Shown here: positions 56,846-64,000 of the stretch, one piece after another
Layout of the letters: each line of letters begins with the position of its first letter
Position numbering within the stretch: position 1 is the first letter of the stretch
NCBI RefSeq assembly: GCF_014174375.1
Contig: NZ_JABEQE010000003.1
Span: 264,090-328,089, forward strand
DNA from: Gluconacetobacter asukensis
GTDB lineage: Bacteria; Pseudomonadota; Alphaproteobacteria; Acetobacterales; Acetobacteraceae
DNA: 64,000 nucleotides
Direction of reading: 5' to 3'
Notes under the pieces: model-generated
Database searches by the model: none
Told to the model about the DNA's origin: nothing
What the model saw: the letters and a program-made list of their open reading frames with translations, nothing else
Translations under genes and position numbers: made by a program

Positions 56846-59089
56846 TCAGTTGGTCGCGGTGGGGGCGGGGGCCTTCAGCGTCGCGGCCAGGAAGGCCTCG
56901 CGCGCGTCGTCGACATGCGCGCGCAGGACCGGGTCGGTCAGCATGTGGGTGCCGGGCAGGAGCAGCAGATTGTAGGGGCGCCCGGCGGTGATGAAGGCCT
57001 GCGTCATCTTCATGGTGTTTTCGAAATAGACATTGTCGTCGGTCAGGCCGTGCATGATCAGCAGCGGACGGGAGAGGGACTGCGCGTAGGTGAGGACGTT
57101 GCTGACGCGGTAGCCCTCGGGGTCGTCCTGCGGGGTGCCCAGATAGCGTTCGGTATAGGCCGTATCGTAATCGCCGAAATCGGCCGGCGGAGCGCCCGCG
57201 ACGCCGGCCTTGAAGACGTCCGGTCGGCGGATGGTGGCCATGGCGGTGAAATAGCCGCCGAACGACCAGCCATGGACGCCGACATGATCCAGGTCCAGTT
57301 CGGGGTAGCGCTTGCCGAGGGCGGTCAGGCCGTCGATCTGGTCCTGAAGCGGCAGGTCGATCAGGTTGTTCTTGGTCGCGCGTTCCCAGTCATGGTCGCG
57401 GCCCGGTGTGCCGCGCCCATCCAGGCTGACGACGATGAAGCCGTGATTGGCCATGCACTGGCTTTCCAGGGACAGGCGCGGCGCGTCCAGGACCTCCTTG
57501 TATCCGGGGCCGGCATAGACGGACAGCACCACCGGGTAGCGCTGTCCCGGCTTGAAGTCGGCCGGGCGGATGATCATGGCGTCCATGTCGCGCGTGCCGG
57601 CGCGCGTGTATTCGATGTGCGGCACCAGTGTCGGTGTTTCCGCGACTGTAGGCACGGTGGCCAGTACATGGCCCGCGCTATCGCGCAGGGTGGTGACGGC
57701 GCTGCCGTCCGCGCCCGACAGGCTGTCGATGAAGCGGGTATGGCCGCTATCGGCGAAGGTTGCGCCATGCAGCCCGGCTTCCGGCGTCAGCAGGACCGGC
57801 GTGCCGCCTTGCAGGGGCAGGCGGTAGATCGCGGTGCGGGTCCGGTCGGGGTTGGCGGTGACGGTCACCGTAGCGGCTTCGGGATCGATATCGTCCAGCG
57901 AGACGAAGGGCAGGCCAGCGGGTGTGACCGCGTGGTCCAGCGTGCCGTCGGCGTGGCGCAGTTCCAACTGCCAGTGGCCGTTGCGTTCGGCGGCCCACAG
58001 GAAACCATTGCCGTCCGGCAGCCAGCGCGGTAGGGAGCGGCCGCGCCCGTCGCCCGAGGGGCTGATATTGATCCAGGCGGGATCGCGTTCGGTGAGCAGG
58101 GTCGTGGTCTGGCCGGTGGCCGGGTCGACGCGCAGGACCCGTTCCTCGGTCTGGGCGCGGTTCAGCACCACCAGCGTGAGCGGGCCGCGACCTTTGGGCC
58201 AGACGGCTCGTGCCAGATAGGGGAAGGCGGTGCTGTCCCACTGGACCCAGCGGGTCGGGCCGCCATCGCGCGCGACCAGCCCCAGCCGGATGTGCGCGTT
58301 TGCCGTGCCGGCGCGGGGGTAGCGGAATTCGACCGGCTGGGTGGCGGGGTGCTGGGGGTCGGTGATGTAATGTTTCTCGACGCCGGAGGAATCGGCCTCT
58401 TCATAGAGGATCGTTTGCCCGTCGGGCGACCACCAGAGCCCGTCCGGCCGGGCCAGTTCCTCGGCGGCGGCGAATTCGGCCAGGCCACGGGTCAGGGTTT
58501 CGCTGCCGCCATGGGTCAGGCGCACGGTGTGTCCGCTGGCCAGTGTCACGACATGGACGTCATTGTCGCGCACCACTGCGACATGGGTGCCGTCCGGAGA
58601 CAGGCGGGGGGCGATCCAGCCACGGCCGGGGACGTCGGAGACCTTGCCGGTCGTGACCCCGATCTGCATCAGCCGGTCGCCCTGGCTGACCAGGGCGGTC
58701 TGCCCGTCATCCGACAGGGTGAAATCCGTGATGCCGGTCAGCGACATGCGGGCGCGTTCGCGCCGGGCCTTTTCCTCGACCGACAGGGATTCGGTGCCGG
58801 TCGGTCGGGCCAGTTCGGTCTCGGTCCCTGTCGCAGGGTCGAAGCGCCACAGATGCAATGTGGTGTCGCGCGGGCCGCTGCGCAGGAACAGCACCGCGCG
58901 ACCATCGGGCGTCGGCTGCGCGTGGCGCGGCAGGCCCAGCGTGAAATTCCGCGTGGCGGCCAGGTCGGCATAGCACTGGCCGGCGGCGGGCGCGGCATGT
59001 GCCGCTGCTGCCAGCAGCAATCCGGGGAGGGACAGCGCCACGCGCCGCATCAGGCGGCGGGGGCGGCGGCCGGGGGAAGGTGAAGGCAT
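56846..59089 (-). CDS. S9-family dipeptidyl peptidase (DPP-IV type), periplasmic
   Basis: A 747-residue prolyl-oligopeptidase-family serine protease with an N-terminal signal sequence (start 59089; ATG at 59050, MRRVALSLPGLLLA, is an alternative). The N-terminal propeller contains a Glu-Glu pair (AAAEELARPDG, WWSPDG), the usual anchor for the free N-terminus in DPP-IV. The catalytic triad is visible: Ser in VHGWSFGGYF, Asp in HGLTDDNVYF, His in LLPGTHML. It removes X-Pro or X-Ala dipeptides from peptides. Confidence 0.93.
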   Translation of the reverse strand: MPSPSPGRRPRRLMRRVALSLPGLLLAAAAHAAPAAGQCYADLAATRNFTLGLPRHAQPTPDGRAVLFLRSGPRDTTLHLWRFDPATGTETELARPTGTESLSVEEKARRERARMSLTGITDFTLSDDGQTALVSQGDRLMQIGVTTGKVSDVPGRGWIAPRLSPDGTHVAVVRDNDVHVVTLASGHTVRLTHGGSETLTRGLAEFAAAEELARPDGLWWSPDGQTILYEEADSSGVEKHYITDPQHPATQPVEFRYPRAGTANAHIRLGLVARDGGPTRWVQWDSTAFPYLARAVWPKGRGPLTLVVLNRAQTEERVLRVDPATGQTTTLLTERDPAWINISPSGDGRGRSLPRWLPDGNGFLWAAERNGHWQLELRHADGTLDHAVTPAGLPFVSLDDIDPEAATVTVTANPDRTRTAIYRLPLQGGTPVLLTPEAGLHGATFADSGHTRFIDSLSGADGSAVTTLRDSAGHVLATVPTVAETPTLVPHIEYTRAGTRDMDAMIIRPADFKPGQRYPVVLSVYAGPGYKEVLDAPRLSLESQCMANHGFIVVSLDGRGTPGRDHDWERATKNNLIDLPLQDQIDGLTALGKRYPELDLDHVGVHGWSFGGYFTAMATIRRPDVFKAGVAGAPPADFGDYDTAYTERYLGTPQDDPEGYRVSNVLTYAQSLSRPLLIMHGLTDDNVYFENTMKMTQAFITAGRPYNLLLLPGTHMLTDPVLRAHVDDAREAFLAATLKAPAPTATN

Positions 59090-59238
59090 GATGAAGTCCG
59101 TCTGTCATGTCGAAAGCGCTCGACGATGAATTGACGGGGCGTTGGGCGCAAGTCGGGGGCCTTACCCTCTCGCGTGGTCGGGATCGTTTCGGTATGACAC
59201 GAGGTGCCCGCTGCGTGTCGGGCATGGAAGTCTGAAGC

Positions 59239-60132
59239 ATGTCTCCTGTCGCGCGGTTCCTGCCGCTGATTGTCATCGTTGCCATTCTGTCCTGGGCCAG
59301 CGCCTATCCCGTCGTGCGGATTGCATTGCGCGATCTGCCGCCGGTGCCGCTGGCTGCCGCGCGCTATGTCATTGCGGCGATGCTGGCCGGGGGCTGGCTG
59401 GCGTGGGCGCGCCCGCCTGTGCCGGCTCGGGGCGATTGGCTGCGCATTCTGGCGTGCGGCGCGATTGGAATCGCGCTTTACAATATCCTGTTCAATACCG
59501 GGGAAGTGACCGTCTCGGCCGGTGCGGCCAGCCTGCTGATCAGCGCCATGCCGCTGATCGCTGCCCTGATCGCAGTGGCGGTGATGGGGGAGCGGCTGTC
59601 GCCTTGGGGATGGGGGGGCTCGCTATGCAGTTTCGCGGGTGTGATGCTGATTGCAGAAGGACAGGTGGGCGGTATCTCGCTGGGGTCGGGCGCGATGCTG
59701 GTCTTCGGGGCTGCGGTTTGCGGCGCGCTCTATACGACGCTGCAAAAGCGGCTGGTGTTGCGATATGGGGCGCTGCCGACCATCTGCTACATCCTGATCG
59801 CGGGGGCGGCCTGTCTGAGCCCCTGGTTGCCGCAGGCGTTAAGGGTGCTGCCGAGTGCGCCCGTGCGCTGTTGGGTGGCGGTGCTGGAACTGGGGGTCTT
59901 TCCCGCCGCCATCGGTTATGCGGCCTGGGCGTTCGTGGTCGGCCATATGGGGGCGGCGCGGGGGGCGGGGTTACTGTATCTGCTGCCGCCGGCGACGCTG
60001 GTTCTGGCGTTTATCCTGACTGGCGAAATCCCCAGTGTGCGCACCTTGCTGGGTGGTGCGATTGTCATGGCGGGGGTAGTGATCACCAATACGTATGGAC
60101 ATCCGAGCCGTGCGACGCGGCATGGGGCGTGA
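59239..60132 (+). CDS. EamA/DMT-superfamily transporter
   Basis: A 297-residue inner-membrane protein with ten hydrophobic helices in two EamA repeats (PLIVIVAILSWASAYPVVRI near the start; GAMLVFGAAVCGALYTTLQKR in the middle). Typical substrates are amino acids or metabolites exported. It ends 31 bases before glf, in the same direction, but its base composition matches the high-GC left side. Confidence 0.9.
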   Translation: MSPVARFLPLIVIVAILSWASAYPVVRIALRDLPPVPLAAARYVIAAMLAGGWLAWARPPVPARGDWLRILACGAIGIALYNILFNTGEVTVSAGAASLLISAMPLIAALIAVAVMGERLSPWGWGGSLCSFAGVMLIAEGQVGGISLGSGAMLVFGAAVCGALYTTLQKRLVLRYGALPTICYILIAGAACLSPWLPQALRVLPSAPVRCWVAVLELGVFPAAIGYAAWAFVVGHMGAARGAGLLYLLPPATLVLAFILTGEIPSVRTLLGGAIVMAGVVITNTYGHPSRATRHGA

Positions 60133-60163
60133 GGCGGGTGCATGTCGAAAGACAGGGCAGAGC

Positions 60164-61315
60164 ATGAAATTTTGTGTGGTTGGCGCGGGTTTTAGCGGTG
60201 CAGTCATCGCCCGTCATCTGGCCGAGCGTGGTCACGAAGTGGTCGTGGTGGACGAACGCTCGCATGTTGGGGGAAATTGCCACACGGAGCGGGATGCCGA
60301 GACCGGAGTAATGGTCCATCGTTATGGGCCTCATATCTTTCACACCGGAGAGGAGCGCGTATGGCATTATATACAACGCTTTGGCACCTTCCGTCCCTAT
60401 ACGAACCGTGTGAAGGCTGTCTCGGGCGGTCGTGTCTATTCCCTTCCTGTCAATCTTCTGACCATCAATCAGTTCTTCGGAAGGGATATGGGGCCCAGGG
60501 AAGCGCGTGCCTTTATCGAGGAAAAAGCCGATCATTCCATTGTTGATCCGCTTTGTTTCGAGACGCAGGCGCTCAGGATGATCGGACCGGAATTATATGA
60601 GGCATTTTTTCGTGGCTATACACGTAAGCAATGGGGGATCGATCCCACTGAGTTGCCGGCATCGATCCTGAAGCGTCTTCCCTTGCGATTTGATTATGAT
60701 GATAATTATTTCAGCCATCCCTATCAGGGAATGCCTGAGCAAGGATATTCGGCTATTATCCGGCATATCCTGGATGAAAAAGGAATCGAAATAAAATTAA
60801 ACTGTTCATTTGAATCCCTGTCTGAAAAATTTTATCATGTTTTCTACACAGGACCAATCGATCGATATTTCAAGTTTCGGACCGGACGGCTGGCATACAG
60901 GACTTTAGATTTTGAGCGCTTTGTCGATGACGGCGATTATCAAGGGACGGCCGTCATCAATTATTGCGATGAAGACGTGCCTTATACCCGAGTCACGGAG
61001 CACAAATATTTCGCGCCTTGGGAAAAAGAAGAATTCTCACGGACGGTATGTTTCCGCGAATATAGCCGACTGGCCGGAAAGTGCGACATTCCGTATTATC
61101 CAGTCAGGATGATCGGTGATCAGTCTCTGCTGAACCGCTATATAGAAATGGCGCGTGAAGAGAAAAGCGTTTCCTTCATCGGCCGACTGGGCACCTATCG
61201 CTATCTGGACATGGATGTGACTATAAAAGAAGCGCTTGATGCCTGCGACATTATCGATCGGACTCTTCAGTCCTCCGAATTGTCCTTGCCTGCTTTTTTT
61301 GTGGACCCTCATTGA
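60164..61315 (+). CDS. glf: UDP-galactopyranose mutase
   Basis: A 383-residue flavoenzyme converting UDP-Galp to UDP-Galf for galactofuranose-containing glycans. FAD fold GAGFSGAVIARHLAERGHEVVVVDE, then SHVGGNCHT, RYGPHIFHT, the catalytic region YTRKQWGIDP and FIGRLGTYRYLDMD are present. The ATG at 60164 gives the standard start. From about the middle of this gene to the right edge the DNA becomes AT-richer than the rest of the window, typical of surface-glycan loci acquired by transfer. Confidence 0.95.
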   Translation: MKFCVVGAGFSGAVIARHLAERGHEVVVVDERSHVGGNCHTERDAETGVMVHRYGPHIFHTGEERVWHYIQRFGTFRPYTNRVKAVSGGRVYSLPVNLLTINQFFGRDMGPREARAFIEEKADHSIVDPLCFETQALRMIGPELYEAFFRGYTRKQWGIDPTELPASILKRLPLRFDYDDNYFSHPYQGMPEQGYSAIIRHILDEKGIEIKLNCSFESLSEKFYHVFYTGPIDRYFKFRTGRLAYRTLDFERFVDDGDYQGTAVINYCDEDVPYTRVTEHKYFAPWEKEEFSRTVCFREYSRLAGKCDIPYYPVRMIGDQSLLNRYIEMAREEKSVSFIGRLGTYRYLDMDVTIKEALDACDIIDRTLQSSELSLPAFFVDPH

Positions 61316-61406
61316 ATGCTACGGCGATCGTCGATAGTCCGTGGCGATGTGACCGGGTAGATAGTTTTTTCCTGCATTCCGACATCTTCGCATAGGGTGA
61401 TCTACC

Positions 61407-62129
61407 ATGAACAAGTTTTTTATCAGCCTTGAAAGAACACCTGAGCGTACCGAACGCTTCCTGCAGGCCAACGCCCATATACAGGGTCTTGTCAGGTCGC
61501 CTGGTGTCGATGGTGCGTCGATGGATATCGAGGAGATGAAGGAAAGAGGATTCGTAAGGGATTCCTGCGCGTTTACACGGGGCGCCATCGGGTCGGGCCT
61601 CGCCCACGTCGCCTTGTGGGGGAATGTCGCCAAATATGGTATTCCCGCGCATATTTTTGAGGATGATGCGTTCCTGTGCCGCAATTTCGAGGAAGAAAGC
61701 AACAGGATCATCGCCTCCCTACCCGCCGATTGGGACATCATTCTATGGGGGAATAATTCGGATACTGTCTTGCAGTTCGAACTGTTGCCGGGAATTACGC
61801 AGTGCGTTGCCACCTTCTCGCAAGAGACGGTTCGGCGGGGAATTTCCTCGTTTCAACAGATGGACGTAACTGCGTTGCCCTTCAAGCTGGATCATACCTT
61901 TGGAATCTGCGGGTATGCGATTTCGCCACTGGGGGCAGAAAAAATGATCAAGCGTATCCTGCCCATGGATACGACGCATATAGCGTATCCCTCGCTTGGA
62001 GGCCGGGTTATCACGACGACATCGATCGATCATCTGATGAATACAGTGTATCCGGAAATGAAGGCCTATACATGCTTTCCGCCGCTGTGCCTGACCGACA
62101 ACGTGGCTGCGAATAGTCTGAATCTATAA
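61407..62129 (+). CDS. glycosyltransferase family 25 (LPS-type)
   Basis: A 240-residue GT25-type enzyme. It begins MNKFFISLERTPERTERF, the family pattern, and has AFTRGAIGSGLAHVALWGN, the metal-binding IFEDDAFLC and GICGYAISPLGAEKMI. GT25 members add galactose or similar sugars to LPS core or O-antigen. It follows glf by 91 bases, and together they suggest assembly of a galactose-rich surface glycan. Acceptor is unknown. Confidence 0.88.
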   Translation: MNKFFISLERTPERTERFLQANAHIQGLVRSPGVDGASMDIEEMKERGFVRDSCAFTRGAIGSGLAHVALWGNVAKYGIPAHIFEDDAFLCRNFEEESNRIIASLPADWDIILWGNNSDTVLQFELLPGITQCVATFSQETVRRGISSFQQMDVTALPFKLDHTFGICGYAISPLGAEKMIKRILPMDTTHIAYPSLGGRVITTTSIDHLMNTVYPEMKAYTCFPPLCLTDNVAANSLNL

Positions 62130-62173
62130 TAATATCCGATATCCCGGATCGCTGGTCGGGAACGGTCGGAAAG

Positions 62174-62208
62174 CTTTCCATTCAGATGGAATCCATCTGA
62201 ATGGAAAG
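62174..62208. terminator. bidirectional hairpin between convergent glycan genes
   Basis: CTTTCCATTCAGATGGA (62174-62190) pairs with TCCATCTGAATGGAAAG (62192-62208), a 17-base perfect inverted repeat with one base between the arms. It sits between the GT25 gene (plus) and the HAD gene (minus) and likely ends both transcripts, though T tracts are poor. Confidence 0.75.
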
Positions 62209-62225
62209 AAGGATGCAGAGAAAAA

Positions 62226-63674
62226 TTACGGAGTCGAAGTGGCTGCAGTCGCGATAATATTTTCAACGGCAGCATTTTCGTTGAAAAAATTCTTTGCATA
62301 AATTTCATGTAAAATAACGTTGTTTGAAAGAGTTTTATATAAAATTTGAATTAGCCTAGCATGAACGGAAGGGTCGGTTGCGATTATATCATTCAGGTTG
62401 AAAATATTCAATTTTGAAAGGCATTCTCTGAACGATTTTTTCTGTATGTCTACGTACAATAGCTCTTCTTTTGGTCGTGTTTCTGGGAAAAATACCGGGC
62501 ACGGAGCGTTATTGATAAATCTGACGTCTTTGACCATGCCGTGATCGGAAAAATTCGCAATTTCGAGAAGATGAGTCCTATAATGGACACTTTCATTATC
62601 GATGATGCAGTAAAAGTTGCATTTTTTTGAGGTTGTGCCTTGCATATATTTTCTGTCTTTTGGTAATTTGTGTATGTAAAATACATCTACCTTTTCGGAA
62701 GATAATTTTTCAGATATTTTTTCAAGAGACCATCCGCTACCACAAAGATCGACGACCATAGTTTCATTTGTTATTAAACTATCGGAATAGTGTTCGTAAT
62801 ATTTACTTGTAGATGTCTTTGCGTAGCGACTTGTGTAGTAATAAATGCACTCAAATTCATCAGGAAACAGGGCTTCGAAGAGATCTTTCCATGCATAGCA
62901 ATCTCTGCTTGAAAAAAGAATTCGCGTCTTTCCAAGTTTTTTGCATATTTTATAGAGTATGATGCTGGAGAATAATAATATAGGGAAATTCATGTGAATT
63001 TGCGAAATCTGCAATTCACGCTCATGCCTTGTGGGGGACCAACTCGTCAATCGCACCTCGCGGCATAATTCACCGAGGGCCGTAAAGCCAATATCAAAAA
63101 AGACTTTTTCGACGGCATCTATTTGGAAGCTGGTCGTAATTTCAACGTCGATCCCTGCTTCCCGAGCGCGGAAACCATCAGCATGAAGATTGTCACCGAG
63201 ATGTTTCCTGACGGAAAAATCTGAGAGTATATGTCTCCATATATAGCCATCATGTTTACCGTAATTTGTGACGATCAAACCAAATTCTTTTTTTAATCCG
63301 GATTTCTCAAGAAGAGATCGAATGACATGTTCGGGAAGATACATGTCGGAAATGAGGATATCTCCGTCGGATACTTTATCAATATTCTCTTTTATGGCAA
63401 TGGCATTCTCTACCTCTAAATCTATCTCGATTTCCTTGATAAGGTTTACTTTCTCTTCACTCACGTTGAGTATTTTTTTTAATTCATGATAAATATCATC
63501 AATTTTGTAGATGCGTCCGAATAATCTTTGTTCGGCTTCTCTTCGAGCTTGGGCAAAGCCCATGATGCCGGTTCTCTTTTCTACTAGAGAAAAAACATTA
63601 AGGGGGAAAACACAGCGCCTGGCGATTAAAGTATCAAAAACATCAAACGTGTTAATGATGTTCTTTGAATTCAT
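62226..63674 (-). CDS. large HAD-superfamily protein of glycan clusters
   Basis: A 482-residue HAD-superfamily protein. Motif I is FDVFDTLIARRC (about residue 10), motif II ISDMYLP (about 108) and the motif III/IV region GDNLHADGFRAREAG (about 160). The C-terminal half (SSRDCYAWKDLF, VVDLCGSGWSLE) is not a known domain to me; similar two-part HAD proteins occur beside polysaccharide glycosyltransferases. The ATG at 63674 has GGAGAGAG upstream; an ATG 11 codons earlier is rejected. Codon use is markedly AT-rich, like horizontally acquired glycan genes. Substrate unknown. Confidence 0.78.
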   Translation of the reverse strand: MNSKNIINTFDVFDTLIARRCVFPLNVFSLVEKRTGIMGFAQARREAEQRLFGRIYKIDDIYHELKKILNVSEEKVNLIKEIEIDLEVENAIAIKENIDKVSDGDILISDMYLPEHVIRSLLEKSGLKKEFGLIVTNYGKHDGYIWRHILSDFSVRKHLGDNLHADGFRAREAGIDVEITTSFQIDAVEKVFFDIGFTALGELCREVRLTSWSPTRHERELQISQIHMNFPILLFSSIILYKICKKLGKTRILFSSRDCYAWKDLFEALFPDEFECIYYYTSRYAKTSTSKYYEHYSDSLITNETMVVDLCGSGWSLEKISEKLSSEKVDVFYIHKLPKDRKYMQGTTSKKCNFYCIIDNESVHYRTHLLEIANFSDHGMVKDVRFINNAPCPVFFPETRPKEELLYVDIQKKSFRECLSKLNIFNLNDIIATDPSVHARLIQILYKTLSNNVILHEIYAKNFFNENAAVENIIATAATSTP

Positions 63675-63892
63675 AATAAATCTCTCTCCGGGGGGGCAAT
63701 GCCGCATATGTCAGAAAAATGCAGCTTTTCTGTATCAAGCGTATCGGTTGGTTCAGAGAAGGACGTCTTCCTTCAATTGTAAAACTGGTCTCACGGGAAC
63801 AGATAGGCAGGAGGCGGAAACTATATTCCGTCGCGCAGGCGCATCATAGCCTGAAAGGTATTCAGAATATTTTTTATTCTGGTGCGATTAGA

Positions 63893-64000
63893 GCCTGTTT
63901 GGAAATGCGCGCTGGTGAGCGAAAGCGGCCTGGAACGGGCCGCGCCCGGCGTGTGTTTCCGAGCATCGGAACGGAGCGGCCTATATGGAAGTGAGCACCG
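63893..64000 (-). repeat. dispersed repeat copy R6, cut by window end
   Basis: Same orientation as R2: GCGCGCTGGTGAGCGAAAGCGG, a GGGCCGCGCCCGG block, GTGTGTTTCCGAGC, GGAGCGGCC and GAAGTGAGCACCG match the core. The arm (GAGCCTGTTTGGAAATGC) differs from all others; the partner arm is beyond the edge. Upstream, 63675-63892 holds only the HAD gene promoter region and an unsupported short frame. Confidence 0.85.

Noticed and set aside
63719..63994. Short plus-strand frame of 91 codons near the right edge
   Set aside because: It runs from the HAD gene upstream region into repeat R6 and has no motif; the last third is repeat sequence.

Overview
The window is high-GC, gene-dense DNA from an alphaproteobacterium, most likely an acetic-acid bacterium (Acetobacteraceae, Gluconacetobacter/Komagataeibacter-like). 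This rests on a SAM-II riboswitch before metZ, a complete ruvCAB-ybgC-tolQRAB-pal-cpoB block, a CtrA-family regulator and the general protein flavour. The genus is an inference. No rRNA, CRISPR array, prophage or intact insertion sequence was found. The one tRNA is tRNA-Gly(CCC).

Left part (1-17.8 kb). A truncated M3 peptidase (dcp) is followed by a minus-strand operon metZ-apaG-folE-DHDPS-like gene behind the SAM-II riboswitch. Next comes an accessory locus at 5.9-13.6 kb. A translationally coupled minus-strand operon (TonB-dependent receptor, POT peptide transporter, NodB-fold deacetylase, isoaspartyl peptidase) diverges from a GntR regulator and a creatininase-fold amidohydrolase. The set reads as import and dismantling of a peptide or cyclic amide/imide compound. 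A secreted adenosine deaminase coupled to a purine nucleoside permease-family protein follows.

Middle (17.8-33.3 kb). An isolated AT-rich P-loop ATPase gene with its own promoter looks acquired. It is followed by an MCE/Mla-type lipid ABC system (STAS-MlaE, MlaF, MlaD, PqiC-like lipoprotein), an MBOAT/SGNH acyltransferase pair, a 2OG-Fe dioxygenase, a large MscS channel, thiM, an RDD protein, argJ and a parvulin isomerase.

Housekeeping right part (33.5-52.7 kb). secA, yebC, ruvCAB, ybgC, tolQRAB, pal, cpoB, tilS, ftsH, folP, glmM and thiD are all on the plus strand.

Right end (53-64 kb). A CtrA paralogue carries Glu instead of Asp at the phosphorylation site, behind three concentric palindromes. 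Then come a YegD-like Hsp70, alkB, a GNAT enzyme, a DPP-IV-type peptidase, an EamA exporter, and an AT-richer glycan set (glf, a GT25 glycosyltransferase, a HAD protein).

Six copies of a dispersed element of about 115-165 bp are scattered through the window. The core is conserved, but each well-preserved copy has its own self-complementary arms. One copy lies in frame inside the start of the PqiC-like lipoprotein gene. The strongest leads are this repeat family, the phosphomimetic CtrA paralogue, the peptide/imide catabolic locus and the orphan ATPase.
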